Part shown: piece after piece, positions 11,660-23,922 of the stretch | Layout: every line of letters starts with the position of its first letter | How positions within the stretch are numbered: position 1 is the stretch's first letter | Assembly: GCA_020912385.1 (NCBI GenBank) | Contig: CP087209.1 | Location: 1,860,001 to 1,924,000 of the forward strand | DNA length: 64,000 bases | Reading direction: 5' to 3' | Source: Neofusicoccum parvum | Lineage: Eukaryota > Ascomycota > Dothideomycetes > Botryosphaeriales > Botryosphaeriaceae | The notes under the pieces: generated by a model | The model's input: the letters and a program-made list of their open reading frames with translations, nothing else | Databases searched by the model: none | Told to the model about the DNA's origin: nothing | Program-made: the position numbers and the translations under genes

Positions 11660-13770
11660 ATGGCCAACCCATCGGAGCGATACAATCGCGAGGAGGAAGA
11701 TGAGGACGAGGAGGAGGAGGCCCTTGATGAGACCGTGCGCTCCGCTGGCCTGCCGCGACTAAAGCCAGTGCTAACAGCAACCGCAGGGCTACAAAACGGT
11801 CAAAGATGCCGTGCTCTTCGCCATAGATGTCAGCCACTCAATGCTGAAGAAGCCGCCGCCCTCAGACTCGACGAAAGCCGACCGCGATTCTCCCACCTCA
11901 GCCGCCCTAAAATGCGCTTACCAGCTCATGCAGCAGCGCATCATCTCGCACCCGAACGACATGATGGGCGTCCTGCTCTTTGGCACCGAACAATCCAGAT
12001 TCCAAGACGAGGACGCTGGCGGCCGTGGAGCTCTCCAATATCCGCACTGCTATCTGCTGACGGATCTGGACGTGCCGGCCGCTGGCGACGTGAAGCGCCT
12101 GCGGAATCTTGTCGAGGACGAGGAAGAGGCCGAGAAGCTGCTTGTGCCGTCGGATGATCCAGTATCCATGGCAAATGTACTCTTCTGCGCCAATCAAATC
12201 TTCACTACAAAGGCGCCCAATTTCACGTCAAGGCGACTATTCCTCGTGACCGACAACGACAGCCCACATGCAGACGATAAGAACTTGAGGCAAGCCGCAG
12301 CTGTGCGCGCAAAGGACTTGTACGATCTTGGAGTCATCATTGAGCTCTTCCCAATTGCTCATCCTGAGAATGGCTTCGAGCGGTCGAAGTTCTACGATGT
12401 AAGCGCAGAATCTGCGTGTGGAGTGCCCGGTACTAATGCTGGCAGGACATTGTCTACCGCCCGCAAATCTCTGATCCCGAGGCTCCCGCACCTGTGACCG
12501 AAGCTGCTCTGCCGTCCGAAAGAGGCGACGGTATCAGTCTCCTCCAGTCGCTCATATCCAATATCAATTCCAAAGCTGCCCCGCGGCGTGCACTGTTCTC
12601 CTTACCATTCGAGATCGGTCCAGGATTAAAGATCGGCATCAAGGGATATATCTTGATCAAGCGCCAAGAGAAGGTTCGCAGCTGTTATGTCTGGATGAAC
12701 GGAGAGAAGCCTCAGATTTGCATTGCCTCCTCATCAAAGATTGCTGAAGACACAGCTCGCGAGGTGCAAAAGGCGGAGATCAGGAAAGCCTACAAGTTTG
12801 GCGGAGAGACCGTCTCGTTTACGGAAGATGAAACCAAAGCTATCCGCTACTTTGGCGATCCCGTCGTTCGCATCATCGGGTTCAAGCCGTTATCCATGTT
12901 GCCCGAGTGGGCAAACATGCGGGCTCCGATGTTCATCTACCCTACCGAAACCGACTACATCGGCTCCACCCGCGTCTTTTCCGCTCTGCAACAAAACTTG
13001 TTGAAGAAGGAAAAGATGGCCATCGCTTGGTTCGTCCCACGTCGCAACGCTGTACCAACACTCGCAGCGCTTATCCCGGGGCAGGAAAAATTGGGCGAGC
13101 GCAATGAACAAATTAGACCGCCTGGTCTCTGGGTCATACCCTTGCCATACGTCGACGATATCCGCCAGAATCCCGAGACACCCCTTGTCCGGGCCTCTGA
13201 CAACCTGACAGACATCATGCGTGACATTATTCAAAACTTGACTCTCCCAAAGGGCGAGTACGACCCAAGCCGGTACCCGAACCCCGCTCTGCAGTGGTTC
13301 TACCGCATCCTCCAAGCTATCGCTTTGGAAGACGAGTTACCGGAGAAGCCGGAGGATAAGACAGTCCCCAAGTATCGGCAGATTGACAAGCGCGTCGGTG
13401 AGAAGGTTGTCGAGTGGGGTCAGTCCCTGGAAGAAGAGTTCCGCAATTGGGCTCAATCTTCTAGAAAACGGCACGTGGAAGATGATCCAAAGCCCATAGC
13501 TAAGCGGCCAAAACCCTCGTCTGGAGCCGGTCCGGCGAAGACGTCAGATACGCTGGATGACACAGACATGAGGTCACATTATGAGCAGGGCACTCTTGCG
13601 AAGGTGTGTATTGCCAGAAAGTATGTGCAAGTAAGGTTGGCTCGTAACTGATATTGTCACAGCTTACAGTGCCAGTCTTGAAGGAGTTCGCTCACAGTAA
13701 GCACATTTCTGTTGTGGGGAAGAAAGCGGATATTGTCGAGAGGATTGAGGAGTATTTTGAGAAGAAGTGA
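11660..13770 (+). CDS. ku70: Ku70, DNA-end-binding subunit of the Ku heterodimer (NHEJ)
   Basis: Ku70 pairs with Ku80 to bind DNA double-strand ends for non-homologous end joining and to protect telomeres in the nucleus. Exons: 11660-11734, 11787-12398, 12446-13603, 13663-13770 give 650 residues; introns are 52, 47 and 59 nt. The acidic N-terminus ([14 protein letters not shown]) runs across intron 1 into the vWA-like domain with [14 protein letters not shown]. The second domain ends at KFYD and continues over intron 2 with DIVYRPQI. The Ku core includes [17 protein letters not shown] and later [23 protein letters not shown]. The C-terminal arm ends in a SAP domain ([19 protein letters not shown]) that only appears when the last intron is removed. 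The first donor is GTGCGC, which is weak, but its branch site (GTGCTAACAG) is good. Length is typical for ascomycete Ku70. Confidence 0.95.
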
Positions 13771-16078
13771 GGCGTTGTGGCCTGTGCCTGGTACGACAAC
13801 AAGTAGTCAGAGGAGAAGCATGATCAGGAGACGGATGAGAATAGTGTCGTGAGGTCATGACTACTTGAATGTCCAGCTGGTATATAGCTGGTGGTACGGT
13901 GCGACAGCAACCGCACGATCACTAAAAGGAGTTTGGCTGGGAAGTGAGTTCAGGTAATAACGGGTGAAAGTACGGACGTCTCCTATGCCTCCACGGAAGA
14001 CATTAGTAGGAGGACGTGCACGAAGAAGCCCCATGTAGGGTCTATTGAGGGACCGCGGTGACCTGGCGCATACATTCCAGACTAGATTAGGAACAGCATT
14101 CGCCAAACAAAGGCCCCGCGACCGTAACATGATATACAGTGGGTAGCAGACTCATTTCATGCAACATCTTCTTCACGAGGACGGTGGACCGCGGGTGTCT
14201 CCCATGGCCTTAGCCTATAGCCACCATACCTCTAACAGGAAACGGGGTCCAATCAGCTGAAACAGCACTTGAAAAATCCTTCCATCCCAGCCCAGTAGAT
14301 CTGAAGAACCTTGGAACTCTACTATCAAGCCCGGTAGATCTCAATGATAACCTTTGTTAGGCAATGCTGTAGCTATGGCTCATCAAGTCCATCAATTCGT
14401 ATCCTTCGAGGTGTTTGTGGTCTGCTGTGTTCCGAACAGAAGCCTCAAGGGCGGAAATCTCCTCGACGTAACCCCAAGTTCGCAATGGCTTCATCATGAT
14501 CTTGTCCCTAGCGAAGACCGGATGTTTCAAGCTGCGAAGATCGGTCAGCATTATCCACGGTCTCCATGAGGTTGATGTATTCCGTTCTTCGGCTTGTGAA
14601 GATAAGATGCGTCTTTACGGGGGAACGCTGGAACAAGAACTTCTCTACACTGACTTACCAAGATGGATGTTGTGGCTAAGAGAAAGCGTCTATTGCCTCA
14701 CAATTTAGCTGTCTATGAAGCTGACGCGTGCAGGTAGCTTCTGAATAAGAATCCGGGCCCCTCGAGCGCCCGCACGACGTTTTGTGCAACCCGCCTTTTA
14801 CCCCTCTGTTGCATGGCATCTTCAGTATCATTGATCGGCCCAGATATGGAACTGACAAGGGCTCCAGTAGAAGTCGTGGTGGCATTATGATACGCGTGCC
14901 ACTCACTTCCTATCAAACATTAAAGCATACGCGGAGGAAGATTTCTGTCAAAAGAGTAAGAGGTTCTGTATCAAAAATGCTTGACTGTTCCGGGATTTCC
15001 CCAATGGGAGGGAACCCAAGACTAGGTTCGATCTTGTGATCGAAGTATAATGAAAAAGACCGTTCCTCCCATCTCCAAGTTCATCTGGAATGTTCAACGC
15101 GAGAAGGGACAGCTCAGAATCCAGACAATGGACAAGCGCCAACACCAATACAGCAGTGACGGTAGCAACAGCAGCAACATTGCAGAAACAGCGGATGTAG
15201 CAAAGCAGTAACTTAAAATGATTTTCATTCGTCTTTTTCGCTAGAGAAACAGGAAACGGGGAAGCAAGAAAGCGAGATCCCAGTCCCAAGACTTGGAAAG
15301 ACAACGCAAGCAATAAAACGCCATTTGCGCAGCAAGGACAACAGTAAAACAAACAAGCATTTCGTTTTCGAGTTTTTCTGTGAGCAAAAACCGTGATGTG
15401 ATCTACATGCCCTTTCTCTCCTCCTGGACGTTCATGAAAGGAAAAGAGGAAATCAAAGAAAAGTGGCCACCATCGAGATTGATGATCGATGATGGTAATC
15501 TAGGATTGTGCAGTGTATGAGAGGAAAAAAAGGGGAACTCTTGAAAAGAGCAAGGCAGTACATCCAGACGGAATCCAGGACCAAGCACTCCAGAGCCGAG
15601 CCTAGTCCACATCATATCCATCCTTCCTGCGTCACTCGTAGCTTCGTCCCCCACCATCCCGAATCCTTCCGGTCCCGGTCATGAAGTGAAGTTTGATACA
15701 TGAATGTGAAAGAACAAGCATAAGAGAAATAGTGAAATGGCTAATGAAAACGTGGGAAGGAGATATATCCAACTCCACAGCTCCGAATGAACACCTGAGC
15801 TCCGCAATCCTTCGACAGTGACGTAAACGAGCGACGAAGGCCGTAAGAGCCTTAGTAGCCAAGATGAGAATGAATGCTCATTTGGGAGAGCAACCAGTGC
15901 CTCCCACAACCTCCTCATTTTGTTTCGGAGCCCGCAACAGAAACGTGTTCCTCGGTCTGAACCATATTTTCGCGCGAGTCGGCGCTGCGTCGCGTGTTGT
16001 TCTTAATGCTGTTGATTTACTGATACACGGAAGGGCCAGTCAACCTGTACTGGGTTTGTGGGTTGCTTTCGTCATTTT
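13771..16078. other. Long intergenic region downstream of Ku70 and PUF genes
   Basis: This 2.3-kb space lies between convergent genes. On the minus strand, blocks at 14915-14713 and 14551-14357 have coding-like runs (for example MKPLRTWGYVEEISALEAS), but I could not link them by splice sites or recognise a family; they may be a decayed gene. A minus frame at 14130-13861 is similarly ambiguous. The stretch from about 14948 to 16078 is probably 3' UTR or flank of the PUF gene. Confidence 0.4.
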
Positions 16079-19000
16079 TTATCTCTGGAAGCTGGGTTAG
16101 TATCAATGTGACTTATTACTCAGGGAAATTCATTAACGTACCCTGCTCCTGCGTCCACCGGCAGAAGCCGCTTGCTGCTGCTGAACGCCTTGCTGACCCA
16201 TCTGTGGGACACCGTAGCCCATCGGAGGGTAGCCGAACGGAGCCTGCGGCGCAACAACCGGAGACCCCTGGAAACCCATCATAGGTGCAGGGCCAGGCTG
16301 GCCAAAACCGGGAGCCATCCCAAGACCCGGCGCACCGCCAAGAGGACTGTTGCGGAAGGCATCCGCAGGGCCACCAGTCGCTGCCGGGAAGCCGTTCATG
16401 CCGACGCCACCAGGCATGCCACCCATGCCGTTCATAGGCGGGTAGCCAAAAGCTGGGCCTTGACGCGACTGCTGCTGAGCAGCAGCGAGCATCGCCTGTT
16501 GGTATTGCGCAGCAATAGCAAGGTTGGGATTCGCTCCGTAGCCTCCAAGACCGTTCGGTAGGAACTGCGGCTGATCGAATCCTTGACTATCCATGCTGGC
16601 GGTACGCTGAAGGCTCAAAGTGGGGTCGAACTGCGGCTGAGGCATACCAGGGGGGAAGAACGGACGGTTCATCTGGCCATCGGGAGTGCCTGCAGATTGT
16701 TGGTGTGCCCCACCGTTAATGTTGGCCTGCTTGGAGCCAGGGCGCGAGGCAGGTGACATGTCGCGAGCATGATTGTCGCGCGCGCTAGGTCCGCCGCTTC
16801 GGGTGGAAAGACCAACTTCGTCCATGAGACGCTTGTAACCCTGAGCAGGTTGAGCCTTGATGCGAAGCAGAACGTTGCGGACATTCTGCACAACCTCGGG
16901 ACGGATCTTCTCGTCGAAGAATGGAGTAGTAAGAACCTTGAAAATGAGCGTAGCACCGCAAGACTGGTCGCGCAGAATGGCTTCCAGGGTCTCATCGTTT
17001 GGTGAAAAGAAGAGAGCCTTAAGGACAGTGTCGCGAGCCTCAGGCTCGTTTCTCTGGTTGATAATCTTCAAGACCGTCAGGTAAGCGACCTTGTGGGTGC
17101 ACAAGTGGACCAGATGAGGTACGAGTCGGGGAGCAAGAACGGTGCGGCGCCGAGGGAAAGTGCAGGTATCCAGGAACCACGTCAAAAGTAGAGCACCGTT
17201 GGCATTGGTGGCAAGGTGGACGCTGTGGAGCGCAATAGCAGCCGCAATCATCCGCTGCTGGTCCTTGGTGGCGAAGTGGCTCTCAAGACAAGCTCGCATA
17301 GCCCTCGCGCCAAACCTGCCTTGAGCCAAATCCCAGAGGCGGCCAAGCATGACCTCGAAAATAAAGTTATTGAGCGGGCATTGGTAGCGCAAGCAGCCCT
17401 GCATGACATAGTTGCCAAACTGGTCCAAGAATAGAGCCATTGCGTATGGGCGGAGGCTGTCGACGACCAGCTTCATGAGGACAGGAGTCCTAGCCACGTC
17501 GATTATCTTCTGCGCAGCCCAGGTACCGTTCTTGTGGACGCCAATCTCAGCCATGTGGGGTGCGATCTCGGAGAGCATGGCCTCCTTGACGCTTTCGGAG
17601 CAGTACTCGAACAGCTTCTGGACCACGGTGTTACCCAGGTAGTCAGAAGAAAGCTCGGCGACCTCCGGAAGCATTGCCATAGCGACGTCCTCAATCTCGG
17701 ACTGCGTGCAAGAGTTGTTATCGATCCTCTTGCGAATCTCGCGAAGCCTGGGAGCATCGTGTACTCTGTTGTGGGAAGGCTCGGGAATCGGAGGGACCTC
17801 CGATTCGTATTGGTCGTTCTCGAATGCATGAGTGACGTTTGCCGCAATGTTGATGGCCTCTTCGTCAGTCGCACCCAATTCCTTGACGATCTGGAGAATG
17901 TCGCTCTGCATTTCCCTAAGGTTAGGGGTGGTCAAAGGCGCAGAGCTGGTATCGGCTCGAGTATCCTTCGCCTGGCGGTTGGCAGCGCTACCAATCGCCT
18001 GGGATGACCCATCTCCCTGGGTCTTCGAGTTCGGGTCTGGACTAGGTGATGGGTAGAGTCCGTTGTGGCCCGGAGTACCGGAGGCACTAGGAACCTTGGC
18101 GTAGCCAATTCGAACTGGACCAGCACCCGGGAAGATCTCCTTGCCGTTCAACTGCTGCTTAGCACGAACAGCGCTCTCCAGAGTCTCGAAGTTGACGAAC
18201 CCGCAGTTCTTGTGCGTGAGGACCCTGGTTGATTCGATAGGACCGAAGACGTTGAAAATTACGTTCAAGGAGGAAACTGTAGTAGAAGACGGGATGTTTC
18301 CCAGCCAAAGAGCTCGGGTCGGGCCTTCAAGGGTGTTCTCCTCGCCCGATGTCTCCGGCATTGGCTTACCGTTCAGGTTGAGACTCTGAACTGCTTCAGT
18401 CAACCCGCTGTACTCAGCTTCCTCTGACAGCTGGAGATCGGATGCATTGATGGTACTGTCCAGCCTCGAGTTGGTGGGAAGATAGTTGCGCAGGAGCCGA
18501 GTAGACGGAGACTCGAGAACACCAGCGGTACGAGCCCTAGGCCGACTCGCACTGGCGAAATTCGCAAAAGCCTGCACCTCCAAATTGTGCTGGCGAACGG
18601 CCTCGTGAATGTTGGCGTACGCAGCAGCACTAGCCTCAGCCGTGGGAGTCAGGGTTCCACTGTATTGACTGCCGTATGGGCCCATGTGCTCCATCTCATC
18701 ATCTTCCTCATCAGCGTACTTTTCTTTTGCGTTGACTGAGTACGACCGGAAACGGTTTGCAGCGTTCTGTTTGTTCATAGCAGCCAAGTTGGCAATCATG
18801 TTCGGCTGAAGAGCGGCCCTCTGGTTCTCCAGCATAATCTCAATATCCGATGGAGCCAGAGTGGCGCGCGCCTGCTGAGGTGTGTCGACAAGTCCAAGAT
18901 AATCCAGCGTCTTAACGTCGTTATCGGCCAGGGACTGGCCCGAGAAGTGTGATTGGGCGGGGGACGAAGGACCCTCGGACGAGCGAATGCTCGCAAGGGT

Positions 19001-19804
19001 ATTACCACGTTCACGGCCGCTGGCCCAGTTGGATGAGAAGACCGACGAACCGAAGGGGTTGGAATTCGACAGATAACCGGGCCGCTGTGGCATGGAACCG
19101 GCCCTCATGCGCGAGAGCATGGCGGACGACTTAGTCGTGGTCGAACCGCTGGAGCCAAACCCTCCCATATCAGTCGGAGTGTGCGAGCCCGGCTTGAACG
19201 GGCTGGTAGACGGAGTTGGACGGGAAGTCTGCGGGAGAAGGGAAGCCGTGGGCTTCAGGCCGTTCAGCACACCTGCAGCCGAAAACCTTGAGGGCAGAGT
19301 TCCAGCCCTGGTCCTCCGGGTCGACGCGGTCTGCTGTGCGGCCTGTTCCATGCCAGTGGCTGCATTGAAGTCGGGGAAGCTCTCGCCGTTGGGCGACTCG
19401 GGGATGGTCTCCCGCAGAGGGGTCGAGTTGCCGCTCGTCGGAGGACCCCAGAGCTGAGGGTTGAGACCCTCCTGGGCCTGGATCTCTCTAGCCCTAGTAC
19501 GCAAATCTCGGTCAGACGCTGATGCACTAATGACGTGGGGCTGTACGTACCGCTTGGAGAACAGCCTGCCGCCATAGTCGTGAGATGGGGAGCCAGCACC
19601 CATGCGCTGCGTCGCGGCGGCGTTGCCAATTGCAGCCATGCTGCCACCGCTGCCGAGCGGGTACCTCGTGTTGTTGCCCGAAGTGGGCGGCTCGATAGGC
19701 GAGGTGGCGGCGGTGGACGAGCCGGAGCGCGGCTGGTTCGGGGTGAGCTGGGGGAGGTAGTTGAGGTTGATGTGGTGCTCGGGTCTTGAGGTCGGAGGAG
19801 CCAT
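16079..19804 (-). CDS. RRM and Pumilio-repeat RNA-binding protein (Jsn1/Puf1-Puf2 type)
   Basis: Cytoplasmic mRNA regulator of the PUF family, in the subgroup that also has an RRM (yeast Jsn1/Puf2 type), expected to bind 3' UTRs of target mRNAs. The main exon 19804-16142 is followed by a 57-nt intron (16141-16085) and a last exon of six bases (16084-16079) encoding Arg and TAA. The intron has GTACGT and a perfect TACTAAC branch, so I prefer this end over the in-frame TAA at 16133. Residues 1-490 are low-complexity (Ser/Pro/Thr-rich). The RRM is at about 493-571 (ALWLGNIPSSTTVSSLNVIF and NCGFVNFETLESAVRA). PUF repeats span about 708-995 (DYLGNTVVQKLFEYC, KNGTWAAQKIIDVA, DQFGNYVMQGCL). The tail is Gly/Met/Gln-rich and ends in GGRRSRR. 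It is head-to-head with the Swc2 gene. Confidence 0.93.
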
Positions 19805-21547
19805 TATGAATTAAAATCGAATCCTGTATGGCCCTTGAGAATTTTCAGAGCTTCCAAAGGACGAAGATTGGGCGCGCTCAATTACCAAAACCAGGGCTGA
19901 GGCGTAAAATGGGCTTGGTGCCGGCCAAAGGAACGTAGTGGCGACGGGGGTCGCCGTGGTGGACCGAGTCGAAGGACTGTGCTGCGGGTTGGCGCTCGAC
20001 GTTTGCTGTCTCGCGACCACTGTACAAATCGCGCCCTGAGCTCGCAGGCCTGCTGGGGTAGGGAGCAGCGGTGTCGGGGCGTCGAGGCGAGGGTGCGAAT
20101 TGGGGCCAGCTGCGCCGTGCGACGGCGGATTCACGCTGCGTGGGCGTCGCGGGTCGCGGGTGGTGTCGCGACGGGGGGCAATTAGGGCGGCAGGGTCTCG
20201 GGGCCAACGTCAAGGGGAAGCTGTCGAGGCCAGCGTGCCAGGCTCGAACAGCTCGCAGGACTGGCGAGCGGGCTTGCCGGATGACGGGCGGCCAGAGTGC
20301 ACGGCAGCGCGATCAAGGAGCGGCGGGCGGCGATGCAGCGAGCGCGACGAGGGGCGGCTGGGGGGTTTGTGCTGGACTGCGTGTAGCGGCGGCGGCGAGA
20401 CGAGGACGCGGATTATACACAGACGCAGGCGTGGCAATAGACAGGCCGGGGGCAGGCCTGGAGAAGGGAGGTACGAATTACGACAGGGCTGATTAAAATG
20501 ACGGCCGCAACGCTCGGGACGAAGGGGAGAGGGTCGGTGGTGCGGAGAGGGCGGAGGGTTGGTGGGCTGGAGGTTGGTGGTGGTGGTGTTCGGAACAGAT
20601 CTGATGGAGCCAGGCGAGCGAGCGGCAGCAGCAGCGGTGCCCTGTGCCTGAAGATGCGCCGGCCGCGGCGGAACGCCAGAGAAACAGCGTGCACAGGACA
20701 GCAGGCGCAAGGGTGTGCACGCGTGGGCAAGCGGCGACAAGAGGCGTCGTGGCTTCAGCGAAAGACAAAAGCCAACGCCCAGCAGGCTCACTGGCCGCCG
20801 CGGGGCGCAATCCCATTCTGAAACCGAGCTATGGCGCGTCCAGCACCGCGAGCTGCGGGCGCGAGGGGTCGCACTACTTCCTGAATCTATGCTTGCTATG
20901 CCCGCGAGGGATTGCCCTGCATTGCACTGCCCGCGCCGTGCGAGCAGCAGCCTGCGGACTGGCCAGCGCAGGCAACAGACCGCGCCCACGGCCACGCTCC
21001 CCGCGCGCAGGCGCCAGCCCACGGCGGCCCTGGCGAGCGCGGACGGCCGCTTCTCCAGGCCGGACGGGCCAGCGCGTGCCTCCCGGCCGTGCTGTGCTGA
21101 TCGCGGCGAGCGCGGGCCTTGGACGCGCTGCCTGTGCTGCTGTGGGAGCAATGGGTTTCAAGCGTGTGATGGGCTCGCCCGTAGGGCCGAATCAACGGCG
21201 GCTGCCCTGGACGCGCTGCCGGCCAATCACGCGCCGCCGCCCGAAGTTTTGAAACGGGCCCCTGGCGCGTCGAAACTGCTGCCAGCGCCGTCACCACCAC
21301 TGCATCCACGCCCGGCGACTCAGTCCCCGCGCCCGTCCAATTTGCAGGCCCCCGTCTGCCGAGGCCCGCATCCCGTCCCAGCGCGAGCGCGAGAAGCTCG
21401 TCCGCCGTCGCATGACGTGCAGGAGCAAACGCGCCTGCATTTTGTTTAGCCGCCGCCGCGCGACCGTTTCCTGTCCGCCGCTGCCACACGCGCATAACTT
21501 CCTCTACGTCACCCTCCGCCCGCCGCGAGCCCGCTCCCCTCCGCGCC
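19805..21547. other. GC-rich head-to-head promoter region
   Basis: This is the shared 1.7-kb upstream region of the PUF gene (minus) and the Swc2 gene (plus). It has long open frames on both strands, including 313 codons on minus at 20210-21151. These are rich in Arg, Pro, Ala and Ser without domains, as expected when GC-rich DNA lacks stop codons. On the minus strand it probably carries the C/T-rich leader of the PUF mRNA. Confidence 0.55.
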
Positions 21548-23701
21548 ATGTCTCAGGACGAGCACCCCAGCATGCGGCGCGCATCGCCTGACGCCGCCAA
21601 CGACAATGGCAGCAGTTCCTCCGACGCCGAGCCCGCCATGGTGGTCACCCGGGCCCGCCGCTCCAACGCGGGCAACTGGATGCGAAAGCTGCTCGACCAG
21701 GAGGAGCGCCCGGATGAGCAGCAGGACGCCCAGGACTTCTATAGCAATGAGCACTGGGCCGAGGATGAGCACGACGAGGAGTTTGGCGGCGACGCGGCCG
21801 AGGCGCCCGAGGACATTGCACTCGAGTCCTCGGGCGACGAGAACGAGGACGAAGGCGAGAACGATGAAGAGGACACTGGCGAGAAGGCTCTGCGGAAGGA
21901 GGAGCGCCAGCAGAAACTGCTCCAGAAACGCAAGCGGCGAGATCCCTTCGCACAGGCCGCTGCGCTGCGCCAGAAGAAAGCAAAGACGACGGCCCAGTCG
22001 ACACCGCAGGCTTCGATGCCACCGCCTCCCCGTCCCAAGAAGAAATCCGAGCGCGTGTCCTGGCTGCCCGAGGCCACCGATGGGCCTGTTCGATCCTCAT
22101 CACGAAAGCTCACGGTTCAGAACAAGCAGACTCTCGCACAAGGTCTGGAGGAAAAGGAGCGCCACCGCCTACACGTCCTCGAGATAATGAAGAAGGCGGA
22201 GAAGCGGAAGGAGAAAGACCAGCCGAAACCAATGACACAAGAGGAACGGCTGGTGGAGGCGGCACGGGTTGAGAAGAGAAACAGCAAGACTCTAAGCCGG
22301 TGGGAGGAATCAGAGAGGCAGAAGGCGGAGGAGAACAAGGCTCGCTTGGAGGCTCTAAAAAACCGCAAGCTAGATGGACCTTTCGTCCGCTACTACAGCG
22401 GTCCCTCGCTGTGGGTCAATGATAAGCTCAAGCACGTGGGCAAGGATAGCTGCAAGATCGAGGAGCTTGACAAAGACACTCCTCCCGCAGATGACGCCGT
22501 CAGTATTCCCTTGGATACCAAGCTTGGCGTGGTTGCTCCACTACCCAGCGCTCCGGTGGACGCTTCTACAGATCTGAGCGGAAACCAGAAGAGCGATGCA
22601 TCACCGCCACAGCCATCGCTGGTGGTTAAGCCAGAGACGCCTGCAAGCAGTGCCGAAGAGCCCGTAAAAGCGGAGGTGCCCACTACAGGTACAGGGCAAA
22701 CACAGAGTTTGGCGACGCAGGACCAAACTTCTCAGACGCAGCCAAGCCAACTGCAGCCATCTCAATTGGAGCTTTCCCAAGCTCAGCCGTCACAAGCACA
22801 ACCATCGCAGTCGCAGGATACTCCGTCGCAATCATCTAACGTCCAACCAACGCAGACACAGCCCTCTCAACCCCACCTTTCCCAGACACAATCGTCTGAA
22901 ACCCAGCCATCCAATGCCGTATCATCCGCCGAGATGCCACCAGGCCAAGGCCACAGCATCATGTTTGCTCCGCCGCAGTCAGCGGGTGGTTTTCTGGACG
23001 GAATCTATGATTGGGCATCCATGGATGCGAACCAGCTTAATGGTACCTCCGCCCAACGTCCGCAGTCTTCACAGTCACAATTGCCTCCAGCATCGACACT
23101 TTCCGAGTCAGCCAAAGAAAGCAAGACAGACGCAGAACCTATCAATATCGTCGGCCAGCCGACCCAGTCCGAACAAGCGCGGTCCGACCCTCCGGCACCG
23201 CCGCCGCGAAGGATTATTTCGCGGGCTGTTCGCAACCTAATCACTCTCCAAAATTTCGATTCACTTCGCCCCCGCGATAAAGATGCACTTTCTCGTGCTC
23301 TGTTTAGATGGCCCGCGGGTATGCCCATCGCTCTCCCATCACGTCCTCCCCCTGGCCGTGGTGCTCGCAATGCTCATCTGCCCCATCGTGAGCTATGTTG
23401 CATTACGGCTCAGCCTGCACGCTACCGCGACCCTCTTACTGGACTACCCTATGCAGATGCATTTGCATTCAGGAGTATACGTAGGTTTGTAAGCGGGCTA
23501 GGAGGAGGTGAGGGAACAGCGAGATGGAGCAACCTTTTGGGTTGCTTTGTGGGTCCAAAGTCTGAAGGGAGGTTCGCTGTTGCGAAGGGTGTTCCCGAGA
23601 GGTTCTTAGGCAAGAAGAAAGAGGTCGAACCAGTGCAATCCACTGGTACAGCACAAGAAGAGCATCCAAACGGACAGGATGTCAAGATGGAGGGAACTTG
23701 A
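21548..23701 (+). CDS. Swc2/YL1 (VPS72) subunit of the SWR1 chromatin-remodelling complex
   Basis: Nuclear histone H2A.Z-H2B chaperone subunit of SWR1, which deposits H2A.Z at promoters. It is a single exon of 717 codons. The N-terminal YL1 domain begins with the conserved RSNAGNWMRKLLDQEE, then an acidic patch (about residues 90-115, rich in E and D) that in this family binds H2A.Z. A basic, charged helical region follows (about 110-290). The centre (about 380-460) is a Gln/Ser/Pro/Thr repeat built on TQPSQ-like units. The YL1-C domain lies near residues 610-650 with CCITAQPARYRDPLTGLPY and the FAFRSIRRF block. Fungal YL1 proteins are commonly 600-800 residues, so length fits. The start codon context is GCCATGT. 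Confidence 0.92.
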   Translation: MSQDEHPSMRRASPDAANDNGSSSSDAEPAMVVTRARRSNAGNWMRKLLDQEERPDEQQDAQDFYSNEHWAEDEHDEEFGGDAAEAPEDIALESSGDENEDEGENDEEDTGEKALRKEERQQKLLQKRKRRDPFAQAAALRQKKAKTTAQSTPQASMPPPPRPKKKSERVSWLPEATDGPVRSSSRKLTVQNKQTLAQGLEEKERHRLHVLEIMKKAEKRKEKDQPKPMTQEERLVEAARVEKRNSKTLSRWEESERQKAEENKARLEALKNRKLDGPFVRYYSGPSLWVNDKLKHVGKDSCKIEELDKDTPPADDAVSIPLDTKLGVVAPLPSAPVDASTDLSGNQKSDASPPQPSLVVKPETPASSAEEPVKAEVPTTGTGQTQSLATQDQTSQTQPSQLQPSQLELSQAQPSQAQPSQSQDTPSQSSNVQPTQTQPSQPHLSQTQSSETQPSNAVSSAEMPPGQGHSIMFAPPQSAGGFLDGIYDWASMDANQLNGTSAQRPQSSQSQLPPASTLSESAKESKTDAEPINIVGQPTQSEQARSDPPAPPPRRIISRAVRNLITLQNFDSLRPRDKDALSRALFRWPAGMPIALPSRPPPGRGARNAHLPHRELCCITAQPARYRDPLTGLPYADAFAFRSIRRFVSGLGGGEGTARWSNLLGCFVGPKSEGRFAVAKGVPERFLGKKKEVEPVQSTGTAQEEHPNGQDVKMEGT
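22725..22925 (+). repeat. Degenerate Q/S/P/T codon repeat inside Swc2
   Basis: The coding DNA repeats a 15-nt unit reading roughly Thr/Ala-Gln-Pro-Ser-Gln about a dozen times, with drift between copies. It is a low-complexity linker between the N-terminal and YL1-C domains; copy number probably varies between strains (inference). Confidence 0.75.
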
Positions 23702-23922
23702 ATCCGAAGATCACGAACTGTATGATCATGATGAGAGGAGAAGCCAAAGAACAGAATGTACGTTAGTGAACTTTTAAATTTATTATGATACCCTGAGACT
23801 AGACATCTCATTCATTCTTTTTTTCCGCGCCTGCACTCTGCCCTCGACGAAACTTTGTATTCTGGCGAGTGAGAACAGTATCGGCTTCCATTGCTGGTGT
23901 CTATCATGCCCCTATTTCCTAT

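Noticed and set aside
14357..14916. Minus coding-like blocks downstream of Ku70
   Set aside because: The blocks could not be linked by in-phase splice sites and matched no family I know. At most this is a decayed gene.
14948..15352. 134-codon minus frame with hydrophobic stretches
   Set aside because: It lies in the likely 3' flank of the PUF gene, has no start context or domain, and its composition fits A+T-richer non-coding DNA.
20210..21151. 313-codon minus frame between PUF and Swc2
   Set aside because: It has Arg/Pro/Ala/Ser-rich composition, no domain, and lies in a GC-rich divergent promoter. It is more likely leader or spacer DNA.
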